64,000 bases of DNA from Oscillospiraceae bacterium (GTDB taxonomy: Bacteria > Bacillota > Clostridia > Oscillospirales > Ruminococcaceae), in contig JAJQBX010000018.1 in assembly GCA_021203065.1 (NCBI GenBank), positions 310,001 to 374,000 of the forward strand, read 5' to 3'. Positions 1 to 8,426 of the stretch are shown piece after piece. How positions within the stretch are numbered: the stretch's first letter is position 1; each line of letters opens with the position of its first letter. A program made the position numbers and the translations under genes. A model generated the notes under the pieces. That model ran no database searches. It was not told the origin of the DNA and was given only the letters and a program-made list of their open reading frames with translations.

Positions 1-6
1 TTGCGG

Positions 7-2223
7 TTAATCATCGGCTTCAACTTCCAAGTCCGTTCCCTCAACCGGCTCGTCGACTTCTACTGTCTCCTCGACAATTTCGGTCACCTCTTCAGTGTCC
101 AAGCCGATGTATTCCTTGCAGACGGTGCAGTAGCCGTTCTCATCAACAGTATGCGGGATGCACACAAGACGACCGTTTATGAAGATTCCGTGATACTGCT
201 CATTGACGTAGATTGTGCCGCTGACGCTTGAAGCGTACTGATAGAAGCTGACCGAAATAGTGACAGCTCCTGCGGGCATGGTGAATGAATACGTGCCGTT
301 GCCATTGTCAATGACAGTGACCGGACTTCCGGACTCATCAAGGACGGTGACCGATTCTACTGCATAAAGCCTGTCGCCGGTGGCGGTTATCGTGACCGTG
401 TCGCCCATGGAGGCGTTTTCCGGGTCGACCGTTACCGTGCCGTTCGCACCCGAGGATACTGCTATCGAGTAAACCGACTTCTTGAACGTTGCACTGACGG
501 TTACTTCATAATCGGGCATGGTGAAGCTGTAGACTCCATTGGAAAGGGGGATCTCTGTTGTGACGTCGTCGGTTCCGTTATTGTAGGTATAGGTTACCGT
601 GTCGACCTCATAGCCCACATCGGCAGTCAGGGTGACGGTGACTGTATCACCTTCGGCGGCAGACTCAGGGTCGACAGTGACGCTGCCGTTTTCAATATCC
701 TGATCTATGGTTACATCGTTATCAGCAACACAGAGCTCGAGATACCCGCCCTCCTCGTTAATGCGAACCACATAGTTCGGGTCATCCGAGGAGAAATACT
801 GCAAAGCGGTCTTATAGTACTCCGTACTGCCACCCGCCTCTGCGGTTGTAATCTGAACCGGGTTTCCTGCAGTAGGCTTGACGGTGGTGGTAACACTGAT
901 ACTTGCGCCGTCGGTCAGCTGACCAAGAACAATAAGAGCACCATCGTCGAGATACAGATTACAATCCACCGTATCAGTACCGGAAGTATAAGCATTTCCG
1001 CTGATTACGGGCGAACCAGACAGATTAATGGTCGCATTACTGCCTATATATATTCCAACGTAGTTATCGGTATAGCTTCCTCCGGTGATAGTCAATGTGC
1101 TGTTGCCGGTGGCGTATATGCCATATACATAGCCTGAAACAGTACATAAATCTCCGAAGCTTACGTTTCCTGAGCCATACTCATACACACCGATCATATT
1201 GTAATCATTCGATGTTATCGTAAGTGAACCATAAGCACTTCCAAGGTTGCCCCCAATAGCGTACTGTGCGCTCAACCCAGACGAATCAATCGGTTCGGTT
1301 ACCACAACCGTCTTCGTGAAAGTTGCACTGACAGTTACGTCATAAGCGGGCATGGTGAAGCTGTAGACTCCATTGGAAAGAGGGATCTCTGTTGTGACGT
1401 CGTCGGTTCCGTTATTGTAGGTATATGTTACCGAGACGATTTCATAGCCCTCAGCGGCTTCCGGGGTTACGGTGATGGTTGCGCCTGAACGGGCAGACGT
1501 AGCACTGACAGTGACGCTGCCGTTTGCAATATCCTGATCTGCGGTTACACTGTACTCAGTAGGAACGCAGAGTTCAAGATACCCACCAGTCTCGTTAATG
1601 CGAATCTCATAGTCCGGGTCATCCGAGAAGAAATAATTCAAAGCGGTCTCGTAGTACTTTGTAGTACTTGTCTCAGCAGTTGTTATCTGAACCGGGTTAT
1701 CTTGAGTAGGCTTGGTGTTGGTGGTAACGCCGATGCTCGCCCCACTGGTCAGCTCGCCACTAAGGGTGATGAGCGCACCATCATCGAGATAAACGTTACA
1801 ATTGACGGTTTCGTTACCGGAGGTGTAGGAGTTGCCGCTTATATTGGTTGCTCCTGAAATTGCTAAAGTAGAACCCGAGCCGCCAACGTATACACCACAG
1901 TTGTTGGAGGAATAAGTTCCGCCAATCATTATGACAGAACCGCCGTCTTCAATGTATACTCCGTATGCGTAATTTTTTACCGAGGAATATGTGTTCGTTT
2001 TATTGTTTTTACCAAAACTGATAGAGCCACCCTGATATACATAGACGCCAATAGAATCTGTATCTCCGTCTGTATATGTATAAAGTTTGCTGGCTACTGT
2101 TTTTGTTACTTCCAGATCCTTAGTCAGTCCCGACGACGAAATCGGCTCTGTTGCCGACAATGTCGTCGTAAACATGCAGACGCAGAGGACTAAGGCAGTC
2201 AGGATGCTCAAAAATCTCTTCAT
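7..2223 (-). CDS. Secreted repeat protein (beta-helix-like segments plus InlB-type repeats), long paralogue
   Basis: This 738-residue protein begins with a clear Sec signal peptide (basic MKR, hydrophobic core, cleavage near residue 24 after LSA). Two related Gly/Ser/Thr/Asn-rich segments of about 190 residues (about 30-225 and 315-505) look like parallel beta-helix units and share phrases such as NPVQITTAE and GGYLELCV. Each is followed by modules ending in YSFTMPxxxVTVSATF, typical of Bacteroidales/Firmicutes InlB-type or Flg_new repeats; there are three such modules. The C-terminus has a HTVDENGYCTVC knuckle and a very acidic tail. It has no LPXTG motif or transmembrane anchor, so release or non-covalent surface attachment is inferred. 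The function is unknown. The neighbour at 2573-3688 is a shorter paralogue with the same two ends. Confidence 0.85.
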   Translation of the reverse strand: MKRFLSILTALVLCVCMFTTTLSATEPISSSGLTKDLEVTKTVASKLYTYTDGDTDSIGVYVYQGGSISFGKNNKTNTYSSVKNYAYGVYIEDGGSVIMIGGTYSSNNCGVYVGGSGSTLAISGATNISGNSYTSGNETVNCNVYLDDGALITLSGELTSGASIGVTTNTKPTQDNPVQITTAETSTTKYYETALNYFFSDDPDYEIRINETGGYLELCVPTEYSVTADQDIANGSVTVSATSARSGATITVTPEAAEGYEIVSVTYTYNNGTDDVTTEIPLSNGVYSFTMPAYDVTVSATFTKTVVVTEPIDSSGLSAQYAIGGNLGSAYGSLTITSNDYNMIGVYEYGSGNVSFGDLCTVSGYVYGIYATGNSTLTITGGSYTDNYVGIYIGSNATINLSGSPVISGNAYTSGTDTVDCNLYLDDGALIVLGQLTDGASISVTTTVKPTAGNPVQITTAEAGGSTEYYKTALQYFSSDDPNYVVRINEEGGYLELCVADNDVTIDQDIENGSVTVDPESAAEGDTVTVTLTADVGYEVDTVTYTYNNGTDDVTTEIPLSNGVYSFTMPDYEVTVSATFKKSVYSIAVSSGANGTVTVDPENASMGDTVTITATGDRLYAVESVTVLDESGSPVTVIDNGNGTYSFTMPAGAVTISVSFYQYASSVSGTIYVNEQYHGIFINGRLVCIPHTVDENGYCTVCKEYIGLDTEEVTEIVEETVEVDEPVEGTDLEVEADD

Positions 2224-2383
2224 AAAAAATACCTCCTGTGATTAGCTCAGGAGGTATAAGGGTCAACCTCCCACGCTTTTGTGTGACGGAGGTCAGTGGA
2301 TAGTGCGCGAAGCGCACTACCCCCCGCAGATTTTGACATTCAGAGGAATTGCAATAATAAGTAGGTACTTATTTTAATTCCCT
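2224..2383 (-). promoter_or_regulatory. Structured 5' leader with alternating ACCTCC/GGAGGT segments, copy A
   Basis: Read on the minus strand, this roughly 160-nt leader carries four complementary hexamers in the order ACCTCC (2288-2293), GGAGGT (2266-2271), ACCTCC (2250-2255) and GGAGGT (2231-2236). The last is the ribosome-binding site of the 738-residue protein. Segments 3 and 4 form a perfect 10-bp hairpin (arms 2229-2238 and 2248-2257) followed by six T and the ATG, so it sequesters the ribosome site and also looks like a terminator. Segments 1 and 2 can pair with each other. Pairing 2 with 3 would free the ribosome site. A separate AGTGCGC hairpin lies at 2302-2318. It resembles an attenuator or riboswitch expression platform; the ligand, if any, is unknown. 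Confidence 0.6.
2356..2373. promoter_or_regulatory. Inverted repeat AATAAGTA-GG-TACTTATT in the early leader
   Basis: Two perfect 8-bp arms are separated by 2 bp, centred about 27 bp downstream of the -10 box at 2390-2395. This suits a repressor operator or a short RNA hairpin. The same element is present at 3821-3838 in the duplicated copy. Confidence 0.45.
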
Positions 2384-2389
2384 CACTTA

Positions 2390-2418
2390 ATTATATCATG
2401 TTCTGCAGGTTTTGTCAA
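2390..2418 (-). promoter_or_regulatory. Sigma-A promoter of the 738-residue secreted protein
   Basis: Minus-strand TTGACA (2413-2418), 17-bp spacer, TATAAT (2390-2395): a perfect consensus match. Transcription should start near 2383, giving a leader of about 160 nt. Confidence 0.85.
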
Positions 2419-2465
2419 GGGGGTTGGTGAAGATTTTTATAAAACTTCGAAACTTCGGGGAAATA

Positions 2466-2570
2466 TGTAGGGGCGGATATTATCCGCCCGCTAAATAGAT
2501 ATTCGCACGTTTTCGGGGATGGTATCCGCACACCTGTGAAAGTAACGGGCGGATGGTATCCGCCCCTACA
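2466..2570. mobile_element. MITE-like element with about 25-bp inverted ends
   Basis: This 105-bp stretch starts TGTAGGGGCGGAT and ends ATCCGCCCCTACA. The outer 25 bp of each end are inverted copies with about three mismatches, and each end is itself a small palindrome (GGGCGGATA-T-TATCCGCCC on the left). No coding capacity was seen. It sits 2 bp beyond the stop codon of the 371-residue gene. A miniature transposable or palindromic repeat element is the best description. Confidence 0.65.
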
Positions 2571-2572
2571 GA

Positions 2573-3688
2573 TTACCCGTCCAACTCTGTGTCAATATCT
2601 GTTCCCTCAACCGGCTCGTCGACTTCTACTACTGTCTCCTCAACAATTTCGGTCTCCTCCTCGGTCTCTTCGGCTTCTATGCCGATATATTCCTTGCAGA
2701 CGGTGCAGTAGCCGTTTTCATCTACAGTGTGAGGGATGCATGCAAGGTGACCGTTTATAAAGATGCCGTGATACTGCTCATTGACATAGATTGTGCCGCT
2801 GACGCCGGAGGAGGATTTATTGAGAACTGCGCTGATGGTCACTGCCTCGGCAGGCATTACGAAGGAGTAAACTCCGTTGGATTCGGTAACGCTGACGGCT
2901 CCGCTTGCGCTGGTGACAGTTACCTCTCCCACTGCATAACCGGCATTCGGCTCTATCGTGAAGCTTACGGTTTCGCCGGCAATGGCAGAAGTGGTGCTGA
3001 CTGTAAGAGTGCCGTTTTCAATGCTGCTGTCAACATCTACGTCAAAGTAAGCAACGCTCAGCTCAAGATAGCCGCCGGTCTCGTTCACGGTTACAGTATA
3101 CCTTGGATCGTCTGAGAAGAAATACTCTGCAGCGGTCTTGTAGTACTCTGTATTGCCACCTGCCTCTGCGGTTGTAATCTGAACCGGATTGCCAACGGTC
3201 GGTTTAGTGTCGGTTGTGATGCCGATGCTCGAACCAGTGGAAAGCTCACCAAGTGTAATAAGTGCTCCGGAATCAAGATACACGTTGCAGTCTACGGTTT
3301 CATTGTTATTGATGTAGGAGTTGCCGCTGATGACAACCTCGCCCTGCAATGTAAAGGTAACACCTGTGCCATATACGTATACTCCGACGTAATTATTGGT
3401 GAAATTGCCACCCTTGATTGTAACTGTGCTGGTGTCGGTGGCATATATACCGTATACACATGTCGAAATGGCTGAACCAGCTCGCAAAGTATACTTCCTG
3501 CTGTTATTCGCCAGCATTCCTATTTTCTGATAGCCCATATTGGATATGGTAATCTTGGAGTCAGCACTGCCCATCGTAAATGATGCGCTCAACCCTGTCG
3601 AATCAATCGGCTCTGTTGCCGACAATGTCGTCGTAAACATGCAGACGCAGAGGACTAAGGCAGTCAGGATGCTCAAAAATCTCTTCAT
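2573..3688 (-). CDS. Secreted repeat protein, short paralogue
   Basis: This 371-residue paralogue of the gene at 7-2223 has the identical signal peptide and the same C-terminal module (SGTIYVNEQYHGIFING, then HTVDENGYCTVC, then an acidic tail). Between them is one beta-helix-like segment (about 30-215) and one repeat ending YSFVMPAEAVTISAVL, instead of two and three in the longer copy. The start is fixed by AGGAGGT nine bases upstream of ATG, inside the duplicated leader. The protein is probably exported and surface-associated or released; no ligand or enzymatic site was seen. The size difference looks like internal module gain or loss after tandem duplication. Confidence 0.85.
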   Translation of the reverse strand: MKRFLSILTALVLCVCMFTTTLSATEPIDSTGLSASFTMGSADSKITISNMGYQKIGMLANNSRKYTLRAGSAISTCVYGIYATDTSTVTIKGGNFTNNYVGVYVYGTGVTFTLQGEVVISGNSYINNNETVDCNVYLDSGALITLGELSTGSSIGITTDTKPTVGNPVQITTAEAGGNTEYYKTAAEYFFSDDPRYTVTVNETGGYLELSVAYFDVDVDSSIENGTLTVSTTSAIAGETVSFTIEPNAGYAVGEVTVTSASGAVSVTESNGVYSFVMPAEAVTISAVLNKSSSGVSGTIYVNEQYHGIFINGHLACIPHTVDENGYCTVCKEYIGIEAEETEEETEIVEETVVEVDEPVEGTDIDTELDG

Positions 3689-3848
3689 AAAAAATACCTC
3701 CTGTGATTAGCTCAGGAGGTATAAGGGTCAACCTCCCACGCTTTTGTGTGACGGAGGTCAGTGGATAGTGCGCGAAGCGCACTACCCCCCGCAGATTTTG
3801 ACATTCAGAGGAATTGCAATAATAAGTAGGTACTTATTTTAATTCCCT
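3689..3848 (-). promoter_or_regulatory. Structured 5' leader with alternating ACCTCC/GGAGGT segments, copy B
   Basis: Identical to the leader at 2224-2383. The ribosome-site hairpin arms are at 3694-3703 and 3713-3722, with the same alternating complementary hexamers, the AGTGCGC hairpin and the AATAAGTA inverted repeat (3821-3838). It precedes the 371-residue gene. Confidence 0.6.
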
Positions 3849-3854
3849 CACTTA

Positions 3855-3883
3855 ATTATATCATGTTCTGCAGGTTTTGTCAA
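3855..3883 (-). promoter_or_regulatory. Sigma-A promoter of the 371-residue secreted protein
   Basis: Duplicate of the upstream promoter: minus-strand TTGACA (3878-3883), 17 bp, TATAAT (3855-3860). Confidence 0.85.
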
Positions 3884-3954
3884 GGGGGTTGGTGAAGATT
3901 TTTATAAAACTTTGGGGAATATCGCCTGCGGCGATGCGCCGACTACGTCGGCGC

Positions 3955-4090
3955 ACCCCTCAGTCAGCCTGACGGCTGCCAGCTCCCCTTAACAGGGGAG
4001 CCTATTTTTATTCTCTCAAAAGTTTGTTAAGAAGACGAAAAGCCTCCCCTGTTAAGGGGAGGGGGACCATGCGAAGCATGGTGGAGGGGT
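3955..4090. repeat. ACCCCTC-bounded palindromic repeat element, full copy
   Basis: 136 bp bounded by ACCCCTC and its inverse GAGGGGT. The left half is CCCCTCAGTC, a small hairpin, then AGCTCCCCTTAACAGGGGAG. The right half, inverted, reads CCCCTCCACC, a hairpin, then a CCTCCCC...GGGGAGG hairpin. Related copies occur at 18369-18421 (half) and 27773-27903 (full). Just before it (3937-3955) is another strong hairpin, GCGCCGAC-TAC-GTCGGCGC. The hairpins could serve as transcript ends for the flanking minus-strand genes. Confidence 0.7.
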
Positions 4091-4111
4091 CCGCCGACCG
4101 CAGGGAGGCGG

Positions 4112-5317
4112 TCAGGCACGAAGTGCCTGTGCTATCGCCCCAATGAACTCTTCCGTCGAGACCGACTGCTTGTTCTCAAGCGTTGAGAGTGCTGCCATGT
4201 CGCCGGTCATGATGCCGCTTTCGATCGTTCCAATAGTCGCTTTCTCAAGCTTGTCGGCATACTGGCAAAGCTCCGGGATTTCGTCGAGCTCGCCACGCTT
4301 GCGGAGTGCTCCTGACCATGCGAAGATGGTCGCTACCGGGTTTGTGGAGGTGCGCTCGCCCTTTAAGTACTTATAATAGTGCCTCTGGACTGTGCCGTGG
4401 GCGGCTTCGTACTCATAGACTCCGTCGGGAGAGACGAGGACGGAGGTCATAAGACCGAGGCTTCCATAAGCAGTCGCTACCATGTCGCTCATGACGTCGC
4501 CGTCGTAGTTCTTGCAAGCCCAGATTACACCGCCGTTTGAACGGACAATTCTGGCGACAACGTCGTCGATGAGGGTGTAGAAGTACTCGATGCCGGCGGC
4601 TTCGAACTTCTCCTTGTACTCAGACTCGTAAATCTCTGCGAAAATGTCCTTGAAGTGATGGTCGTAGGTCTTCGAAATGGTGTCCTTGGCGGCAAACCAG
4701 ATGTCCTGATGGGTGTCGAGGGCATAGGAAAGGCAGGAACGGGCGAAGCTACGGATGGAGCTGTCGAGGTTGTGGACGCCTTGGATGATTCCGGCACTAT
4801 TCCTGAAGTCGTGGATAAGAGCCCTCGTTTCGTTGCCGTTCTCGTCAGTCACAACAAGCTCGGCTTTTGAGCCCTTGGAAACACTGAGCTCGGTGTTTTT
4901 ATAGATGTCGCCATAGGCGTGACGGGCGATGGTGATGGGCTTTGTCCATGTCGGGATGAAAGGCGTGATGCCTTTAACAATGATGGGCGTTCTGAAAACA
5001 GTGCCGTCGAGTATAGCACGGATAGTGCCGTTCGGGGACTTCCACATCTCTTTTAAGTGGTATTCCTCCACTCTGGCGGCGTTCGGGGTGATGGTGGCGC
5101 ACTTGACGGCAACGCCATACTTCTTTGTGGCTTCTGCGCTGTCGATGGTGACCTGATCGTCGGTTTCGTTTCTGTGAACAAGACCCAAGTCATAATATTC
5201 GGTTTTCAGGTCGACGAAGGGAGAGATTAACTCGTCCTTTATCATCTGCCAGACAACCCTTGTCATCTCGTCGCCGTCCATCTCGACAAGCGGCGTTTTC
5301 ATCTGAATTTTAGACAT
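4112..5317 (-). CDS. icd: Isocitrate dehydrogenase (NADP), type II-like
   Basis: Oxidative decarboxylation of isocitrate to 2-oxoglutarate. The 401-residue length and motifs [12 protein letters not shown] near the N-terminus, KSPNGTIR (substrate serine and arginine) and GTVFRTPI fit the homodimeric eukaryote-like NADP-IDH subfamily rather than the E. coli type. Downstream phrases [24 protein letters not shown] and [12 protein letters not shown] supply metal- and cofactor-site residues. It lies 11 bp downstream of aconitase on the same strand, so the two are co-transcribed. With citrate synthase at 41016 this supplies 2-oxoglutarate to the glutamate synthase genes nearby. The stop is followed by palindromic repeats. 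Confidence 0.95.
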   Translation of the reverse strand: MSKIQMKTPLVEMDGDEMTRVVWQMIKDELISPFVDLKTEYYDLGLVHRNETDDQVTIDSAEATKKYGVAVKCATITPNAARVEEYHLKEMWKSPNGTIRAILDGTVFRTPIIVKGITPFIPTWTKPITIARHAYGDIYKNTELSVSKGSKAELVVTDENGNETRALIHDFRNSAGIIQGVHNLDSSIRSFARSCLSYALDTHQDIWFAAKDTISKTYDHHFKDIFAEIYESEYKEKFEAAGIEYFYTLIDDVVARIVRSNGGVIWACKNYDGDVMSDMVATAYGSLGLMTSVLVSPDGVYEYEAAHGTVQRHYYKYLKGERTSTNPVATIFAWSGALRKRGELDEIPELCQYADKLEKATIGTIESGIMTGDMAALSTLENKQSVSTEEFIGAIAQALRA

Positions 5318-5328
5318 ATTTATCCCCC

Positions 5329-7260
5329 TTAAAGTTTCGATTTCGTGTAATCGAGAAGACCGCCCGCAAGAATTATCTCTCTGTCACGTGCGGAGAGCTC
5401 TATCTTGAGGGTTACGCTTTCGCCGGTGGTGAGATTCTTAAGCTCTACAGAATTGCCGGTGGAAACAGCCTCTTTGAGTCCTGTGAGGCTCAGCTTGTCG
5501 CCCTGAGAAATCTTTTCGTAGTCGGATTCCGCTTCAAAAGTGAGCGGCAGGATTCCGGCATTTATGAGATTAGCCTTGTGGATTCGGGCAAACGACTGAA
5601 CAACTACTGCCTTGATTCCAAGGTACAAAGGCGCAAGTGCGGCATGCTCTCTTGAAGAGCCCTGACCGTAGTTTGAGCCGCCGACGATGATGCTTGTGCC
5701 AAGGCTGAGAGCTCTTGCCGGGAACTCGGTGTCAACAACCTCAAAGCAGTGCTTCGAGATTTCGGGGATGTTCGAGCGAAGCGGCAGAATCTTTGAGCCT
5801 GCAGGCATGATGTGATCGGTGGTGATGTTGTCGCCGACTTTAAGAGAACATTCTGCCTCGATGGTGTCGGGCAAAGGAGAGGTCTTCGGGTAGCCCTTGA
5901 TGTTCGGTCCACGCCTGATTTCCACTGCCGGAGCGTCCTCCGGGGATACCGGAAGCTCAACCATGTTGTCATTGATGACGAATTCCTCGGGCATCTTAAA
6001 CTCAGGCATATCACCCAAGGTTCTCGGGTCGGTGAGAACTCCCGTGAGAGCCGATGCGGCGGCAGTTTCGGGGGAAATGAGGTAAACCTCGGCGTCCTTT
6101 GTGCCGCTTCTGCCAAGGAAATTGCGGTTGAAAGTTCTGAGCGAAACTCCTGCCGAATTGGGCGACTGACCCATTCCGATGCAGGGACCGCAGGCGGATT
6201 CGAGAATTCTTGCGCCGCAGTCGATCATGTCGGAAAGATATTCGCCCTTTGAGAGCATATTGAGGACCTGCTTCGAGCCGGGAGCTATCGACAAAGAAAC
6301 GTCCGGGTGAACAGTCTTGCCCTTAAGAATGTATGCGACCTTCATCATGTCGACGAAAGAGGAGTTGGTGCATGAGCCGATGCAGACCTGATTTATCTTC
6401 ATCCCTGCAAGCTCGCTTACCGGCTTGACATTGTCAGGAGAATGAGGGCAGGCGGCAAGAGGCTCGAGGGTGCTGAGATCTATTACGAGCTCCTCGTCAT
6501 AGACGGCGTCGTCATCAGCCTTGAGCTCCACCCAGTCGGCTTCCCTGTGCTGGGCTTTCATGAATTCATAGGTCTTCTCGTCTGACGGGAAGATGCTGGT
6601 GGTTGCGCCGAGCTCTGCGCCCATATTTGTGATGGTTGCACGCTCGGGGACGCTGAGGGTCTTTACTCCCTCGCCTGTATATTCGATGATTTTTCCGACG
6701 CCACCCTTGACGGTGAGGCGTCTTAATACTTCCAAAATTACATCCTTTGCAGAAACCCAAGGGCTCAGCTTGCCCTTAAGCTCAACTTTCACCATCTTCG
6801 GATAAGTGATATAAAGCGGTCCGCCGCCCATTGCCACTGCGACATCGAGTCCGCCAGCACCGATTGCCAGCATTCCCAAGCCGCCGCAGGTGGGGGTGTG
6901 AGAGTCAGAGCCGATGAGGGTCTTCCCCGGAATTCCGAAGCGTTCAAGGTGAACCTGATGGCAGATTCCGTTGCCGGGACGTGAGAAAGAAATCCCACGC
7001 TTCTTGGCGACTGAGCCGATGAAAAGATGGTCGTCGGCGTTCTCAAAGCCTGACTGAAGCGTGTTGTGGTCGACATAGGCGACGCTCTTTTCAGTTCTGA
7101 CAGAGGGAATTTCCATCGCCTCGAGCTCGATATATGCCATCGTTCCGGTGGCGTCCTGTGTAAGAGTCTGGTCGATTCTGATTCCGATTTCAGACCCCTT
7201 TCTGAACTCACCATCAACAAGGTGAGCTCTCAATATTTTTTCAGCTGCGGTATAGCCCAT
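5329..7260 (-). CDS. acn: Aconitate hydratase
   Basis: Interconverts citrate and isocitrate using a [4Fe-4S] cluster. The cluster cysteines are visible in CIGSCTNSS and CGPCIGMGQ (about residues 290-370). The C-terminal swivel domain carries [15 protein letters not shown] (about residue 525). At 643 residues it matches the shorter 'putative aconitase' subfamily of anaerobes rather than the 890-residue AcnA. It is the first gene of an acn-icd operon, with its own promoter at 7292-7320 and an AAGGGGCG ribosome site. No other TCA-cycle genes are adjacent, consistent with an incomplete cycle used for glutamate synthesis. Confidence 0.95.
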   Translation of the reverse strand: MGYTAAEKILRAHLVDGEFRKGSEIGIRIDQTLTQDATGTMAYIELEAMEIPSVRTEKSVAYVDHNTLQSGFENADDHLFIGSVAKKRGISFSRPGNGICHQVHLERFGIPGKTLIGSDSHTPTCGGLGMLAIGAGGLDVAVAMGGGPLYITYPKMVKVELKGKLSPWVSAKDVILEVLRRLTVKGGVGKIIEYTGEGVKTLSVPERATITNMGAELGATTSIFPSDEKTYEFMKAQHREADWVELKADDDAVYDEELVIDLSTLEPLAACPHSPDNVKPVSELAGMKINQVCIGSCTNSSFVDMMKVAYILKGKTVHPDVSLSIAPGSKQVLNMLSKGEYLSDMIDCGARILESACGPCIGMGQSPNSAGVSLRTFNRNFLGRSGTKDAEVYLISPETAAASALTGVLTDPRTLGDMPEFKMPEEFVINDNMVELPVSPEDAPAVEIRRGPNIKGYPKTSPLPDTIEAECSLKVGDNITTDHIMPAGSKILPLRSNIPEISKHCFEVVDTEFPARALSLGTSIIVGGSNYGQGSSREHAALAPLYLGIKAVVVQSFARIHKANLINAGILPLTFEAESDYEKISQGDKLSLTGLKEAVSTGNSVELKNLTTGESVTLKIELSARDREIILAGGLLDYTKSKL

Positions 7261-7291
7261 ACTATCGCCCCTTTATCTTAATGTTAGGTTT

Positions 7292-7320
7292 ATTTTATTA
7301 CAGTAAAAAGCCGCTGTCAA
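7292..7320 (-). promoter_or_regulatory. Promoter of acn-icd
   Basis: Minus-strand TTGACA (7315-7320), 17-bp spacer, TAAAAT (7292-7297), about 30 bp upstream of the aconitase start. Confidence 0.75.
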
Positions 7321-7371
7321 TACCAAACCGCCATCTTTGGATATTTTGCCGAATCAGACATCAAAAATTTG

Positions 7372-7398
7372 CAAAAAAGGCGACAATAAGCCGCCTTT
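7372..7398 (-). terminator. Intrinsic terminator after the YitT-like gene
   Basis: Minus-strand stem AAAGGCG/CGCCTTT with a run of six T, about 40 bp past the stop at 7440. It separates this gene from the acn-icd promoter. Confidence 0.75.
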
Positions 7399-7439
7399 GA
7401 TTTGAAATTTGAATTTTTGAGGTTAGTGAGCCGTCAGAT

Positions 7440-8345
7440 TTATTCATCCACCGCATCCGGCACTTTTCTTCTTGACTTGAAGTAGCCTACCGTTCCGGAG
7501 ACTGTGGACATTGTTGCAAATGAGCCGGGGTACTGTTCTATAATGTTCTTGAGGGACACCAGCTGGTCTTTGTTTACTACGCACATGAGGACGCTCTTCT
7601 TTTCGTGGGTGTAGCCGCCCTTGGCTTCGAGAATCGTGGCTGAGTGACCGAGCTTGGTGATTATTTCCTCGGAAATCTCGTTCGGGGAATTTGTGATAAT
7701 CTCAAACTGAACCGCCTCACGGTTGCCTTTCAGAATCCTGTCGCTCAGGGTGCTTGAGAAGTAGCTGTAGACGATGCAGAGGAGCACCGGCTCAATCTTG
7801 TAGTCATAGACGAAGTAGGACGAAAGAGCAACGACGGTGTTCAGAGCAAACATAACCCATGCGAGATTGTAGGACGGGTGCTTTTTGTGGATGATGACGG
7901 CGATAAGGTCGGTGCCGCCTGAGCAGCAGTTGGTCATCATCGCATAGCCTAAGATTCCGCCGTTCAGGATACCCGAAACTACAGGTCCCAAGATTGTACT
8001 CGTTCCGGTGTCGGTCTGATAGATGAATCTTGAGAGGTCGACATAGGACGACTGCAGGACAATGAGCATTCCCGAAAAGACGAGTATGTAAATAAGAGTC
8101 CTGATGGCGAACTGCTTGTCAACATAGAAAAATACTATTATGATTAGCGGGATGTTGATGATAAGCGAGAGGTAGCCGACGTTGATTCCCAGAACGTACT
8201 GAATCATCGTTGCGATACCATTGACGCCCGACGGCGCAAAGCTGTTCGGGAAGATGAACAGTACATACACGAGGGCGCAGGCGCTTGCCAACAAGGCTAT
8301 AAAGACGTAGCTCCAGATTTTTCTCAATACTGTGACGAATGACAT
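7440..8345 (-). CDS. YitT family membrane protein (DUF161-DUF2179)
   Basis: 301 residues with about five transmembrane helices in the first 185 residues (for example VFIALLASACALVYVLFIF and YLSLIINIPLIIIVFFYV). A soluble C-terminal DUF2179 domain follows (about 205-290, with the phrases ATILEAKGGYTHEKKSVLMCVV and IIEQYPGSFATMSTVSG). Proteins of this family are inner-membrane proteins of unknown transport or sensing role. I chose the ATG at 8345 rather than a longer frame because AGAAAGG lies 8 bp upstream. The upstream region holds a GTACAAT repeat array shared with the 3' end of the acyltransferase gene. Confidence 0.85.
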   Translation of the reverse strand: MSFVTVLRKIWSYVFIALLASACALVYVLFIFPNSFAPSGVNGIATMIQYVLGINVGYLSLIINIPLIIIVFFYVDKQFAIRTLIYILVFSGMLIVLQSSYVDLSRFIYQTDTGTSTILGPVVSGILNGGILGYAMMTNCCSGGTDLIAVIIHKKHPSYNLAWVMFALNTVVALSSYFVYDYKIEPVLLCIVYSYFSSTLSDRILKGNREAVQFEIITNSPNEISEEIITKLGHSATILEAKGGYTHEKKSVLMCVVNKDQLVSLKNIIEQYPGSFATMSTVSGTVGYFKSRRKVPDAVDE

Positions 8346-8395
8346 ATTTGTTGCCTTTCTTCTGTTTATAATCTGTCGCCGCAGGCGACACATTC

Positions 8396-8426
8396 ATTGT
8401 ACATTGTACATTGTACATTGTACATT
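8396..8426. repeat. Heptanucleotide tandem repeat (AATGTAC)4.4
   Basis: Four and a half perfect copies of ATTGTAC (AATGTAC on the minus strand), directly after the stop codon of the acyltransferase gene at 8427. An identical array ending in AATGA is at 32525-32555. A GTCGCC-GCA-GGCGAC hairpin (about 8376-8391) lies beside it. Confidence 0.9.

Larger units (their letters stand above)
2140..2447. repeat. 308-bp direct repeat, copy 1
   Basis: Base-for-base identical to 3605-3912 (offset 1465) by reading. It covers the signal-peptide codons, leader and promoter of the 738-residue gene. Identity stops at 2448 and before 2140, within the two paralogous genes. Confidence 0.9.
3605..3912. repeat. 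308-bp direct repeat, copy 2
   Basis: Second copy of the repeat at 2140-2447. It carries the promoter, leader and signal-peptide codons of the 371-residue gene. Exact identity over non-coding leader as well as coding sequence suggests recent duplication or gene conversion. Confidence 0.9.

Noticed and set aside
2224..2383. Cyclic di-GMP riboswitch in the leaders of the secreted repeat proteins
   Set aside because: The conserved GEMM core and tetraloop receptor sequences are not present; only the expression-platform logic is seen.
5604..6252. Long open frames opposite or out of frame within aconitase, the ATP synthase genes, carB and the activase fusion
   Set aside because: They lie wholly inside well-supported genes, show compositionally biased translations (Ser/Arg/Pro-rich) and lack ribosome sites.
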